Shown piece by piece: positions 1-11,568 of a DNA stretch of 64,000 nucleotides. How positions within the stretch are numbered: position 1 is the stretch's first letter; the number at the start of each line of letters is the position of its first letter. Made by a program: the position numbers and the translations under genes. Below the pieces are notes generated by a model. It saw only the letters and a program-made list of their open reading frames with translations, did not search any database and had not been told where the DNA came from. Origin of the DNA: Nissolia schottii (taxonomy: Eukaryota; Streptophyta; Magnoliopsida; Fabales; Fabaceae); NCBI GenBank assembly GCA_003254905.1, contig QANU01096639.1:117437-181436 (forward strand), read 5' to 3'.

Positions 1-459
1 ATATATTACCAAAGTAACCGCTATTTGTTAAAGTCAGTTTATTTCATAACATAGAGAATTATGCACTCCTGTGGTAATAAATATGTGACAATTATTAGGT
101 TCCATGTGCATAATAATTCAGTCAAAAGACAGACTTATTGTTTGACATGATTTATCTTCAATATTTGATTACTACACCAAGAGTATCGCTTACAAATTAA
201 TGTTTTTCTCCCAAGACTAAATATCTATGTTGTGTTTGGTATCTTGTAATGGACCTTATAAATTTTTTGTAAAATTTATTTTCGAATGTATGTGAATATA
301 TTGTTTGGTTCTATTTTTCTGCTTCAGTTAATATTTGTTAGCATCAATTTTATTTTCATGAGGAGTAAGACTAACTTGCGCTAAGGATTGAATAACTCAC
401 TACTCTTACAAATAAAAGTTCCAATAGAACTTTGAGAAGTAGGATAGGTCAAATTGCAT
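1..459. other. AT-rich stretch, no gene seen
   Basis: AT-rich sequence with no long reading frame and no recognised domain. It lies just upstream of the first gag-like remnant of decayed copia element A, so it may hold that element's leader or 5' LTR, but I found no LTR start or primer-binding site to support this. Confidence 0.4.
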
Positions 460-509
460 GTGTCTCATTATAATGATTTGTAGAATTTTAGAAACATTTA
501 GGGACACTA

Positions 510-900
510 TGTCCAAGAGGGTTACCATTGCTAAGGAATTTTCTTAAAGAAAATTAAAAAGCGCTTGCCAAAAGCGATATAACTGAAACAAGAACCACCA
601 CATCAAACTTGATTTTAATAAAGCATAAAGTAAAAGGAAATAAAAGGGAGTACATCATGAACTTGTCTCATCTTGCTTCAAAACTAAAGGCACTAAAGTT
701 AGAGCTATTTGATAATTGCTCGTGCATTTAGTTGTGGTTTCTTTTCTAATACAATTGAGTTTATTTAAGGTCAGTTATAACTGGTAAATGGGAAAAATGG
801 TTTCTTAATGAGTTCATTGCTCATTGTGTGTGAAAAGAACTCATAAAGCAAGAAAAGATTGATGGTACTCACTTAACGGTGCCTTTAAGTACAAAAATGT
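510..900 (+). pseudogene. gag remnant of copia A (UBN2-like)
   Basis: Broken reading frames contain short blocks typical of the copia gag (UBN2 family). There is a lysine-rich stretch near 535-580, a block like IMNLSHLASKLKALKLE at about 655-705, and a block like GKWEKWFLNEFIAHCV at 788-832. Stops and frameshifts separate them. In functional copia elements this region makes the capsid protein. Identified by family resemblance only. Confidence 0.6.
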
Positions 901-1439
901 TGAATAAGGATAAAAAAGCTGCAAAATTTGTCTACCTCGAACGAAACAACATTAGGAATTTAGTTGTTACTTTTGTTAGAGTTATGGGCATATGAAGAAT
1001 GATTATGTCAAATATCACGCTTGGCATATAAGGAAAGACATTTCTCATTTTGGATTGTTTTTGGGTTAATACCTTTAAGCAATGGTTTTTTTTTTTAGTT
1101 GTCAAAAACTAAATGATGCTGAAAGATTCTTCTATGTGGGGCAATGAAAAATTAGTGAAAGTTGAGGCAATAGGGACTTTTGGGTTATTATCAAAGATTT
1201 GATGTTATTTGAATTAAAAAAACAAATTGTCTTTTAGGCAAAATTTGGGTTTGGTTTCTACTTTAGGAACATTTGGTTATTCTTATACATTTAGAAATAA
1301 TCTGATTAGTCCATTTTCATAATTCAAATAGTTTCCTTTTATATAATATTGACTCTTATAATGAAACATTGCATGAGTTTTTTTTGGTATGAAGTGCAAA
1401 TTAACCATTGAGAATCATTGATCCCCTTCATTTTATAGA

Positions 1440-2340
1440 CTTCTATGTCTGTGTTTAGTGTTTTAAGGGGGAAACAAACAAACTTGAAGAAATTAGGTAT
1501 CAACAAATCTTCGGACGTCTGTCTTTGAACTTATGCATACAATTTTTGTGGCTATTCCCTCTGGTTTCATGGAATAGTTTATTAAGTTCATAGGCGATTA
1601 TTTTGTTACAGCTACCTTTTTCTTTTTTATGAGAAGTTTCAATCATTGGACATGTTCAAATTACTCAGGGTTGAGTTGAAAATCAACTTGACAAAAGCAA
1701 TACAACTATTAATTATACTTGAGATATTTAATGCTACAATAGATATGATGATCAGGTGAAAATAGTCCATGATTATATGTAAATTTCTAGAGGAGTATTG
1801 TATCGTCTCTCTGTATATATACCATGCTAGGTACTCCTAGTATGAATGGTATTGATAAGGGATGAAATGAAACATTAAAGTATATGGAAGTATGATTAAT
1901 CATACTATCTTCAAGGATCACTCTTAGAAGAGGCATAAATGTTGCAGGTCTATATCTTTAAGAAAGTTTCAACTAAATCAATGACCTAAACCCCCTTATG
2001 AATTATGAACTGACAAAAAGCCAATATAAGACATTTAGACATGAGGTTGTCCAGCTAAGGCAAGGCCTTTTAGGCCAAATGAAAATAAATTAGACTCAAG
2101 AATGGTCAACAGTTACATTGTTGGAGACTCTGAGTAATTTCAAGAGTATAAATTGATATGTGATCCCACAACTAGATCAATTTTGAGATAAGGAATTCCT
2201 AATTCTTTGAGGATTATTGAGTTTGGGGGAAGAATAAAGTTAGAGAATTTGTCTTGAAAGAGGAATCTATCTCCAATCCAGATCAACAAGTTATTCCTGA
2301 AGAACAAACTCAATAACCTCAAGAACAAATGTCATTAAGG
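1440..2340 (+). pseudogene. Integrase remnant of copia A
   Basis: Scattered blocks match the copia integrase core and its C-terminal side. Near 1640-1700 a block reads like the segment after the first catalytic Asp (LDMFK-type). Near 1885-1900 there is GSMINHT. Around 1990-2020 PPYELWT is seen, and near 2080-2115 LDSRMVNSYIVG, the usual chain leading out of the integrase. The frame shifts several times and contains stops, so no integrase can be made. Confidence 0.6.
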
Positions 2341-2379
2341 AAATACTCTAAAGAAAGAAGAATTTACAGGGTTTGACGA

Positions 2380-2660
2380 TTTTATCATATTCAGTTGAAG
2401 GACCCTTTTAGGATAATAATGACATTAGTGGTGCTTTCTGATCTTAAGGTACGTTAGATGGATATAAATGTTATGTTTCTCAATGGTGACATTGATGAGA
2501 TGATTTACATGTTGTAGCCAGGAAACTATGTGTCGAGAGATATAAAGAATATGATTTGCAAATTAAAGAAATCCATCTATGTTCTTAAGTAAACCTTTGT
2601 CAATGGTATTACAAATTTCATCAAGTCATTATCTCATTTGGTTTAGAGATAAATGTGGTT
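2380..2660 (+). pseudogene. Reverse transcriptase remnant of copia A
   Basis: A recognisable piece of copia reverse transcriptase: MDINVMFLNGDIDEMIYM at about 2457-2515, followed by KNMICKLKKSIYVLK around 2547-2590. This is the conserved DVKTAFLNG...KSIYGLKQ section. In-frame stops occur at both ends and the catalytic YVDD segment is not found. Enough remains to place the element in the copia superfamily. Confidence 0.75.
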
Positions 2661-3227
2661 GATGATTGTACATAACTTAAGTTCAGTGGGAGCATACACA
2701 TTTTCAAGTATTTACAGAAATTTGGCATGCATAACTACAGACCAATAGAAACCCCTAGTGTTAAAAGAGATAAGCCTAGTCCCATTAAATTCCCTAAGAG
2801 TGGTTTTAAAACTAAAGAAATACAGAAGTTTTCATATGCTTCAACAGTAGGAATTCTAATGTTGCTTAAGTTTGTATGCCTATGCATATTGTGTACTTTT
2901 TTTTTATGTTAAGCAAATATTTGAGCAATCTGAATGGAATGTCAAATAACAACCATAAGGTTCTTATGATATCTTAAGGGAACAAAACACTTCATGTTCA
3001 CATACAAGAAGTTGGATTAAGTAGAGATCATTAAGGGTTCAGACTTTGACTTTAGTGGATGTGAAAATATTCACATATTCAATTCAGACTATAGTTATAT
3101 GCTTCCCAGAAGAGTGATAAGAAGACACTTATTGCTTCCTCTACCATTGCAGTTGGTTTAATATCTTGTTACGAGGCATCTAATTATTTAAAATGATTGC
3201 AGACTTTTATCATAAGGGCTGCAAATT

Positions 3228-3422
3228 ATGGATGAAATTGAAATACCATTAAGTTGTTTTGTGACAATATTTCAGGAGTCGTATAAAGAAAGCGTTCAGA
3301 GTGGTCAATTATCTATAGAGCATATTAGCACAAAATTCAAGGTTGTGAGTTTGCTCACCAAGGAACTATCACCCAAGGTTTTTCATGAGCATAATGCTCA
3401 TATGGGTCTAATATCATTTTAA
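3228..3422 (+). pseudogene. C-terminal RNase H tail of copia A
   Basis: A 64-codon open stretch carries SVQSGQLSIEHISTKFKV then LLTKELSPKVFHEH, the standard end of copia polyproteins just before the 3' UTR (IEHIxTxxxxADxLTKxLxPKxF pattern). It is a surviving window in an otherwise broken frame. B's own version of this motif is at about 12299-12370. Sequence downstream to 3659 is 3' UTR of element A. Confidence 0.75.
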
Positions 3423-4969
3423 TGATATGCTAGATTAGTGGGAAATATGCATTTAGATTCTCATTTATGTTAGACAAACCTTATGTTTAAGGATATTTAT
3501 CTGCAGAAATAAAGTATTCAGTTATTTTGTTTTCACTCTGAATTATTTTGATATCATAAAGAATAAAGTAAAACCAGTTGAAAATAAACATGAATGAGAT
3601 CATTTTACATGTAATTTCCGTGTTACTCGTCCAAACTTGATCTATGTCGTTGAGTATATTGTAAGATTATTTCATAATCTCATAAAGATATGGTCCATGT
3701 ATCTTATAGTGATACTAACTCTCATTAAAGGGAATCAAGATGATGGCAATTGATTCTATAAGATATGATAGAGTTAGTGGGGGTATTTTAGTAAAACTGT
3801 AACATCCCAATTTTTCCATAGGGAAATAATCGTAAACATAATTATTTAATTAATTTTCTAATCATGATTAGGGAATTAAAACGGGAAACTAATCGATAGA
3901 ATATCCCTAGGAAATAAGACGTATCGCGGCTTGAGGTTCGACAGACAACCGAGCAGTCGTTGTTCGCCGATGAAATTTCTGGCGCGCAAAAGGGTGTCCG
4001 TGAAAATAATCTCCCGGAGAAAAATTCACAAAACACCTTTAAATATTAATACCCTTAGGTAGAGGGGAATTAGAGGATCGCGACGGTACAAACGGAATAT
4101 TTTTCGGACGACCGTGCGCGACGCACTGACACTGCGAGCGATAAGACACGAGTGAACCGGAACTGGGAGGAAATGGAATTTCAGCAGATGAACAAAGAGA
4201 GAAGGGCTGCACGGTCTGATTGGGATTTGTCCCATCCCTTAAATCACACTTCACCAAATCCCATCACATGGCCATACCTATGCCCATGCTTTCTACTATT
4301 CACTTTTTCCAAATTCTAAAATTTAATTAATTTCCCTCACCCTCAGCCTTTAAAACCGAGACCTCACTCTCCCAAAGCAAATCCTCTTCTTCACTCCCCT
4401 GACGCCTTGCTTTCTTCTCTCCACACGGTTTCTAAAAATTTCCTTCCATACCACCACACTTTGCCTATGGACTACACTTCCATAAACCCAGCAAAACCGT
4501 GCAAGAAACAAATGTTTCTTAAAGCTTTCCTTCATTTTTCTCTAAACACAGCCCTCAAGTCTCCTCATCTTTCTTCATTTTCTTTCTTCTAAAAATCAAG
4601 AGGAACAACCTCTTCCCCCTCCACCTTGTTCGAAGTTCTTTACCTTAGAGAAAGGAGGAGTTCAAGCTTTGGAAGACAACAAGGCTTGTAGGACTTCACT
4701 TAAAGCTCTCCTCACCACCACCAAGTTTTCTACAGGTGGGTAACTATGCATAAATCACCTCCCTTGGTGATCTATATGTGGTTATGTTGAGTATGTGATA
4801 TAATGCATTTGTTGTCAAAGATTTATTGAGAATAAATATTCTGTTACTTGTTGTTTGTATTTCATGTGTTTTATGATTTATGAATGTTCTTGTTAATGCT
4901 GTGTATCGCTGGGTTATGTGGGGCTCTGAGATGATTGTGAGAACACGTGAGGAAATGAGAGAAAACCAG

Positions 4970-5490
4970 CCAGAGTGTAAGCGCCGAAGGGTTCCGCGGA
5001 GGATCCCTAGAGTGACTGAGGGGAGTCCGAAGAAAGATGTTGAGCAACACCTGTGATGGCATTAAGCTGTTCTGTGGATAGTGACCAAGGGAGTATAGAG
5101 TTGCTGAGTAGGGTTCCGCGTAGGAACCTGGAGTGCTGAGTAGGTCATGTGAAGAGTGCTGAGTGGGCACTAAGAATGGTGCTGAGTGGGGTTCCGTGGA
5201 GGTCCCCTAGAGTTGTAGAGGAGTTTTCCCCAAGCTAGTGAGTGGAGTCTAGAGTTGCTGAGTGAGCACCAGTAGTTGCTGGGTGGTTTCCGCGTAGGAC
5301 CCCTGGAGTGTTGAGAGGGTTACGTAGAAGAGTGCTGAGTGGGTTCCGCGGAGGATCCCTGGAGAGCGGTGCTGAGTGGGTTCCGCGTAGGATCCCTGAA
5401 GTGCCGAGAGGGTTACGTAGAGTGTTGAGTGGGTTCCACGGAGGATCCCTGGAATGTTGAGAGAGCTACGTGAAGAGGTCGGAGTGTTTT
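4970..5490 (+). repeat. Degenerate tandem repeat in solo LTR
   Basis: About ten loose copies of a 35-60-bp unit containing GCTGAGTGGGTTCCGCG followed by GAGGATCCCTGGAGTG. One copy near 5110 forms a perfect hairpin (GGTTCC, loop GCGTA, GGAACC). Others keep a weaker GG...CC pairing. Confidence 0.8.
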
Positions 5491-5869
5491 TTGCGGGGGT
5501 TTATGCGTTATTATTATTTAAAGTAATATGTATGACTGAAATATGTGAACTATGTGATAAAGTATGTTCATGCATTATGATTATTGAAAGTAATATGTTA
5601 GCATGCCATGCATCATGATAAGGTACATTCAGAGGACTAGAAGTTAATCAGGTAATGAGTAAAGATTATAATGGAAATGAACCTTAGAGAACAAGTCATG
5701 TCATATTATGTGCGGAAGAGGAGAAGAAAGAAGAAATGTTATGAGAAAGTTAAGATGAGAAAGAAATGCTATGAGAAAGATAAGATGATAATATGCTGAA
5801 AGAATATGAGAAAGAGAAAGAAAAGTTTATATGCTGAAAGAATATGAGAAAGAGAAAGGAAAGTTGATG

Positions 5870-6120
5870 TGCTGTCGGTAGGTAGCTGGCAGCGGGTTCA
5901 CTCTTCTGTCGGTAGGTGGCTGGCAGGGGAGATGAACCAATGAGCACAACCCTCCTGTCGGTAGGTAGCTGGCAGGATGCGGGGTCACTTCCCTGTCTGC
6001 AGGTGGATGGCAGAGAAGGGGACGATGGTTGTTGTCGGTAGGTAGCTGGCAATGGATTCACAGAGATGAATCAAATATGATTATGCTGATAAGTATTGTC
6101 GGTAAGTAGCTGGCAACGGA
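5870..6120 (+). repeat. Hairpin array, CTGTC/GGCAG type
   Basis: Six copies of a short hairpin with loop GGTAGGTAGCT or close variants. The stems differ but keep pairing: GCTGTC/GGCAGC near 5873, CCTGTC/GGCAGG near 5955, TTGTC/GGCAA near 6034 and again near 6097. The change from CTGTC/GGCAG to TTGTC/GGCAA is compensatory. Confidence 0.8.
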
Positions 6121-6518
6121 TTCACAGAGATGAATCAAATAAAGAAAAGAATATGAAAGGCTGAAAGTAAGAGAAAAGTATGAAAGAGTAAAGTATAAAA
6201 GAACGAAAGAATTATAGTATGTGATATATGCTTGAATGTGCGTATGTATGCAATGTATATGATAAGGTATGTATGGAAGTATGAACAAATAAGAAGATAA
6301 ATGAATACGAAGAAGATAAGTAGATATGATGTTAGTACCGTCAAGAGAACGCTCGAGACGGCTATGTATGTATAAGCGAATGAAAGTAACAAGCACGAGA
6401 ACTTAGTAAGAAAGATTAGTTCCCCCCCTTTCACCTAGTAATGTAGATAAAGCTGTTCGGGACTTTAAGCCAGATCATAATCAGTAGGAATGTTAGTATG
6501 CATGTTCACTTAGAAACA

Positions 6519-6618
6519 CCTGAGCGGCGGAATCATAATTGAGTAGAAAAATAAAGAACGACCCCCACGGTTACCCACTAAGGGCCTAAGGTTCTCACCC
6601 CCACTCCTTTATGATTCT
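6519..6618 (+). other. Conserved two-stem structure near LTR 3' end
   Basis: Outer arms GAATCATAATTGAGT (6530-6544) and ACTCCTTTATGATTC (6603-6617) pair at 13 of 15 positions. The motif follows CCTGAGCGG. The same structure with different but mostly complementary arms occurs in ten other LTRs of the window. Confidence 0.7.
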
Positions 6619-7417
6619 AAGATGGCACGACATGTACGCCGAGACGGAGCCAGTATCGGAAGACATGCAGAGATATGGACGTCAGAGGATTCCGAGGAAG
6701 CGACGGACAAAGACTTCTATTTCATGTTTTAGATTAGCTTAAGGGATTAGGTGCTCCCTTAGCTCATATGGAAATGTATTATGATTTGTATACTTGACTT
6801 TATAATTATGTATTACTATTTGACTGTGCAACTATGTGATGGACCGAATACTTGTATGTTTATGCATTCTCTTGTAAGATCTCTAATACTGCCACCCTGC
6901 AGCTAATTATTGCTTAAGTCCATTGGGACTCTATCGTTTATATCTTTATATGCTATCTTAATCACGCACGGCTTCTACTTTATAAAATGATAATGCACAC
7001 AAACGATTTTCAAAACGGTCCATATTTTCAAATAAGAAATATTTGCCAAGCTAAAAGTAGGGGCTAGAAGTAACCCCACCAAAGCTGAAAACAACCTAGT
7101 GAACTTTGTTTACTACGTACGGGTAAACAGTTAGCTAGGGTGTTTCAAAAACCGACCCTCCCCTCTCCCTTATAATTAAGATGGCATTACTCAAAGAAAA
7201 AAAAACGAGTGTTTTAAGGATGCCAAAGAATTCAGAAAACATTAGGGTTTGAGGTCTGCCGCTCTTCTCACCATCAGAAGGGACTGTAAGGATTGAAGGA
7301 AGAGAGGGGAAAAGAATTTGTCAATTCAATCCAATCACGACAATGGATCCGGGTATGTGTCTCGTTCTTAACCTTATGTTTCCATGAATTGATTAATGGA
7401 AAATCACAACTTACATG

Positions 7418-7429
7418 TGGTATCAGAGC
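7418..7429 (+). other. Primer-binding site of copia B
   Basis: TGGTATCAGAGC, complementary to the 3' end of plant initiator Met tRNA, two bases after the 5' LTR end. It would prime minus-strand DNA synthesis. Confidence 0.95.
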
Positions 7430-8978
7430 TCTTGGTTATGAAATTTATGATTATCCAAAAAATTGTATTATTTATTTGGTTATTCAATTTTTTTCCCAAA
7501 TGTAATGAATGCTAATATTGGAAATTGGGAATATAATGTGTTATTCATTATTTAAATTTTTCCCAAAATTACATGCACCCTAATTTAAGAATTTGGGAAT
7601 TTCTGAAATTATGTTTTAATTGATTCCCGAATCCTAATTGGGGAATTTGGGAATTCAATAAACCGTAAATTAAATTGGGAATTTGGAACCCTTTCGGATT
7701 GCTCTCCTGCGTCTCTGGAACGGCTTCACTCTCTCCATGAGGCAACGTTCAGATGCACCACCAGCAGAGAAGATTGGCGTCCTTCACGGGAGACCCAGCA
7801 GCTGCGCTCACGGCATGGGTCCCGTGGACAACAGCGTCTCCTGCCGTTTGAAAGGTCTACGGTGGTGGTGTGGTCTGGCGGTGGGAGAGAGGACGGGGTC
7901 GCGGGGAGAGAGAACAGATGGTGGCACCGCGTTTGCGCCGCGAATACCTCTGCGGAATGCGCTGCATGTTGCCGCACTGTGCGGTGGTGGTGCGTGGTCG
8001 ACGGCTACGTGTGCGTGGTGATGTTCACGGTGGGCTTGCTCCTGCCGCACGCTGCGCAAGCCGACTTGCCTCTGCAGGTTGCGCCGTGGTTGCCGCCGCG
8101 GTTTGCACATAAAGGGTTGCCGCCGTCATTGCCATTGTTCCTCAGTTGGCATCCCCGATTTGCTTCTGCAAATTCTTTTTGGTCAAAGCAGTGACGGCTG
8201 TCCTTTTGGGGTCAAAACAATTAGTTTTGTTTTGTGTAATGGGCCCCTTTCTTTTATTGGTTTCTGCAAAACCTGAGATGTTCGTTTTTGGTCAAACTGA
8301 AGGCATTTTTCCATTTTTTTTGTTTGGGCCAGTTAATGCTATGGGCAACTGTTTTTCTGAAATTGATTTTTGGCCAAAACATCAATGGGTTTATTTGCTG
8401 AATGGGCCCGTTTTAATTTGTAAAATGCAAATAAAATTTAGGATGGGCTAATAAAAGTTTTTGGGCTAATAATTAATATTTTAGCCAGTATGAAAATTAA
8501 CTGTAACAAGTTAATATTTAATAAATTTATTTTGTGGTTATTCACAATTAAATAAAGGAATCATTAATTATTATGCTAGAAGGTTGCCCAAAGGTGAACC
8601 ATTGCTTATAATTAATGATATTGTGGTGACATATTAACATAACTGTAAGAGATCAACATTTAGTAAATTTATTTTGTGATTATTCACAATTAAATAAAGG
8701 AATCATTAATTATTATGCTAGGAGGTTGCCCAAAGGTGAACCATTGCTTATAGTTAATGATATTATGATGACATATTGACATACTTGTTGAACGTGCTTG
8801 TATATCCAAAGATAACATGCATGTTGGATTGAGTGTGATTGATATATTATATTTTGAATTTATGAATTTAAGTATCACCCAAAGGTGAACTTAAATACAT
8901 AACTAAAGTTGTTGTTTGAATCTATTAAAGTTACTCAAAGCATTAATGTATGGGCTTGTATAAAATCTTGCGGCTTCC
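7430..8978 (+). other. Untranslated leader of copia B with GC-rich island
   Basis: A leader of about 1.5 kb between PBS and gag. 7680-8150 is strikingly GC-rich against AT-rich flanks and holds overlapping open frames on both strands (for example 7683-8021 and 7862-8194 plus), none with a recognised domain. A duplicated segment follows at 8504-8783. Long leaders are known in some copia lineages. The GC island could be part of that leader or a captured host fragment. Confidence 0.6.
8504..8783 (+). repeat. Tandem duplication of about 140 bp in the leader
   Basis: Two adjacent copies (about 8504-8641 and 8645-8783), roughly 90 percent identical by eye, each carrying ATTCACAATTAAATAAAGG and GTTGCCCAAAGGTGAACC. 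A third partial echo, CACCCAAAGGTGAAC, lies near 8877. Confidence 0.85.
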
Positions 8979-9602
8979 GTGAACGTGTATGGTGCAACCA
9001 ATGATATTGTCAAGTTCAATGGGTTGAATTATGATGAGTGGTCTGAACAAATCCACTTCCATTTGGGCTTTATGGATTTGGACCTCGCATTAATGATGGA
9101 TAAAACCACAACCATTACTGAGACTAGTTCAGAAGAGGATAAAAGCCTCTATCATGCTTAGGACAAGTCTAACCGGCTGAGTGTGAACTTGATGAGAATA
9201 ACATTGATTGATAATATTAAACCATCCATGCGTAAGACATGAGATGCTAAGGCATTCATGGCAAAGATTAAGGAATACTCTCAATCGGACATTACTGATA
9301 AGTTCATTGTGAGCAGCTTGATGAATGAGTTGACGACCAGGAAATTTGACTGGTCAAGACCCATTCATTATCATGTGACTGGAATGGAAAATTTATCAGC
9401 AAAACTGAAATCAATAGGCATGGATGTGAGTGAGTCCTTTCTATTACAGTTCATAATGAACTCACTTCCTCCTGAATTTGGCCAGTTCCAGGTGAATTAC
9501 AACACCATTAAGAAATGGAATTTTAGGAAGGCCATGTTGGTTGAAGAGGAAGGGAGGTTAAAGAAGATGGAGGATCACTCTCTCCAATCTCACATTTCAT
9601 GA
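8979..9602 (+). pseudogene. gag (capsid) of copia B, UBN2 family
   Basis: Copia gag that would form the virus-like particle. The reading frame starts at 8979 (MNVYGATNDIVKFNG) and runs to 9602 with stops at 9159-9161 and at 9241-9243. Family blocks in order: DIVKFNGLNYDEWSEQI at residues 8-25, then YSQSDITDKFIVSSLMNEL, MDVSESFLLQFIMNSLP and FGQFQVNYNTIKKWNF. The C-terminal CCHC zinc knuckle is absent: the frame ends in SLQSHIS and the next bases are already GAG-pre-integrase sequence. The start is chosen by alignment to the family, not by a clear initiation context. Confidence 0.85.
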
Positions 9603-11568
9603 TGTTGCACGTAATGAGAATTTTGTTTACTTGTGGCATCAAAGGTTAGGTCACATTTCCAAAGAAAGGATGTTGAGGTTAGTGAAAAGTGAAATCTTAC
9701 CTCAATTGGATTTTGATGACTGAGATAAATGTATGGATTGCATTAAAGGCAAGCAAACCAAGCATATATCGAAAAGTTCTGCCACGAGAAGCAGTCAACT
9801 CCTTGAGCTGATACACACTGACATATGTGGTCCCTTTGACACTCCATTTTGGGGTGGTGAAAGGTATTTCATCACTTTTATTGATGACTTCTCACATTAT
9901 TGTTATTTGTATCTACTGCATGAAAAGTCTCAATCAGTGGACGTCCTTGAGACGTTCATTAATGAGGTGGAAAGGCAGTTGGATAGAAAAATAAAGGTTG
10001 TGAGGTCTGATATAAGTGGTGAATATTATGGGAAGTTCAATGAAAGAGAACAATGTCCTGATCCATTTGCAAAGTTCCTCGAAAGTCGGGGCATAGATAC
10101 ACAGTACACAATGCCCGGTACACCACAACAAAATGGTGTAGCTGGAAGGCGGAATCGTACTCTTATGGAAATGGTTAGGAGCATGATAAATAATAGTAAT
10201 GTACCTCCATCATTGTGGATATATGCATTAAGATCCGCTGCGTATTTGCTTAACAGGGTTCCTAGTAAGGTAGTTCCTAAGACCCCTTATGAACTATGGA
10301 CAGGAAGGAAACCCAGTTTGAGGCACCTTCATGTTTGGGGTTGCTCGGCAGAAGTAAGGGTATATGATCCACATGAAAGGAAGCTTGATGTAAGAACCAT
10401 CAGTGGTTATTTGATTGGCTATCCTGAAAAGTCAAAGGGGTACATATTTTATTGCGCTAATCATAGTGCGAGAATAGTTGAGTCTGGTAATGGTAGGTTC
10501 CTTGAAAATGGTCAGTTCAGTGGGAGTGAGGAATCACGAAAGGTGGATATTCAAGAGAACCGTGTAGAAATCCCTACACCTAGTGTTTCTCATCAGGTTG
10601 TTGTACCTTTTATTGTATCAAAGTCACACAACATTACAGGGCAACAAATTAATGTTCCAAACCCACAATATGAACATATTGATAATGAACCAACCAATGA
10701 TATGCAAGTCACTAATGAGCAAATGGTGGATGAACTGCAAGTAATACCTTTAAGAAAGTCTGAAAGGCAGAAAAGACCAGCTATTTCAGATGACTATATG
10801 GTTTATTCACTTGAGCATGAATGTGACTTAAGCATTGACAAAGATCCAGTCTCGTTCAGACAAGCCATGGAATGTGAAAATTCTGAAAAGTGGCTCAATG
10901 CTATGAAAGAAGAGTTGAAATCAATGGATGACAATAAGGTTTGGGATCTAGTCGAGTTGCCGGAAGGTTCAAAGCGAGTTGGTTGTAAATGGGTCTTTAA
11001 GACCAAACTAGACTCGATAGGCAACATTGAAAGATATAAGGCTAGACTTGTTGCCAAAGGTTACACTCAAAAGAACGGCATTGACTACAAAGAAACCTTC
11101 TTTCCGGTTTCCAAGAAGGACTCTTTGAGAATTGTTATGGCCTTGGTGGCTCATTATGACCTAGAGCTTCACCAAATGGATGTAAAGACCGCCTTTCTTA
11201 ATGGTGACTTGGAAGAAAAGGTTTATATGGATCAACCCGAAGGGTTTTTGACCACAGGAAAAGAAAATTTGGTGTGTAAGTTAAAGAGGTCAATATATGG
11301 ACTGAAACAAGCCTCCCGACAATGGTATCTTAAGTTCAATAATACTATCTTGTCATACGGTTTTGTAGAGAACACCGTTGAACGGTGTATCTACATGAAG
11401 GTCAGTGGGAGCAAGGTTATTATATTAGTTCTGTATGTTGATGGTGTTTTTCTTGTTGCGAATGATGTTGGTTTGTTACATGATGTAAAGAAATTTTTCT
11501 CTAACAAGTTTGAAATGAAAGATATGGGTGAGGCATTCTATGTGATAAGGAATAGAAATATTTTGTGA
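9603..11568 (+). pseudogene. pol of copia B: integrase and reverse transcriptase
   Basis: The GAG-pre-integrase segment (WHQRLGHISKERM, 9634-9672) is followed after a stop at 9721-9723 by a 611-codon open frame. It contains an integrase core with the first Asp in HTDICGPF and the second in VRSD. At the third catalytic position, QQNGVAGRRNRTL has Gly where Glu is required. Reverse transcriptase follows (GCKWVFKTKLD, MDVKTAFLNGDLEE, SIYGLKQAS). The catalytic YVDD is YVDG (LYVDGVFLVAN, near 11431-11461). Both enzymes should be inactive despite the long frame. The frame closes at 11568, before RNase H. Similar to the TNT1-94 type family. Confidence 0.92.

Larger units (their letters stand above)
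460..3659 (+). mobile_element. Decayed Ty1/copia element A, 5' portion
   Basis: Ancient copia retrotransposon relic. Translating across many stops and frameshifts gives, in the normal copia order, fragments resembling gag, integrase, reverse transcriptase and the end of RNase H. The element continues after the insertion of copia element B: its 3' UTR, polypurine tract (15371-15380) and probable 3' LTR start (15382) lie right of 15191. B inserted at the TATAT at 3655-3659, duplicated at 15192-15196. No open frame exceeds about 65 codons, so it is non-functional and clearly older than B. Confidence 0.8.
3798..7147 (+). mobile_element. Solo LTR of Tekay/Del-like gypsy element
   Basis: A 3350-bp LTR starting TGTAACATCCC and ending GCTAGGGTGTTTCA, flanked by perfect 5-bp duplications AAAAC (3793-3797, 7148-7152). 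No PBS or coding region is present, so it is a solo LTR left by LTR-LTR recombination. It shares modules with the other gypsy LTRs here: a GATCGCGACGG...CGACCGTGCGCGACG block at 4077-4131, GTGGGTAAC at 4736-4744, tandem repeats (4970-5480, 5870-6120), and the two-stem structure at 6519-6618. Small open frames inside are not credible genes. Confidence 0.92.
3660..7415 (+). repeat. 5' LTR of copia B, split by a solo gypsy LTR
   Basis: The LTR begins TGTAAGATTATTTC at 3660 and ends AATCACAACTTACA at 7415, two bases before the PBS. It matches the 3' LTR starting at 12777. The match breaks at 3797 and resumes at 7148, where the foreign 3798-7147 LTR sits between AAAAC duplications. Confidence 0.92.

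Noticed and set aside
5750..6434. Overlapping open frames on the minus strand (up to 112 codons)
   Set aside because: They lie within a solo LTR, partly over the hairpin array, and have low-complexity Ser/Leu/Tyr-rich translations without a domain.
7683..8194. Protein-coding genes in the GC-rich leader
   Set aside because: Open frames occur on both strands because stops are rare in GC-rich DNA. No domain recognised.
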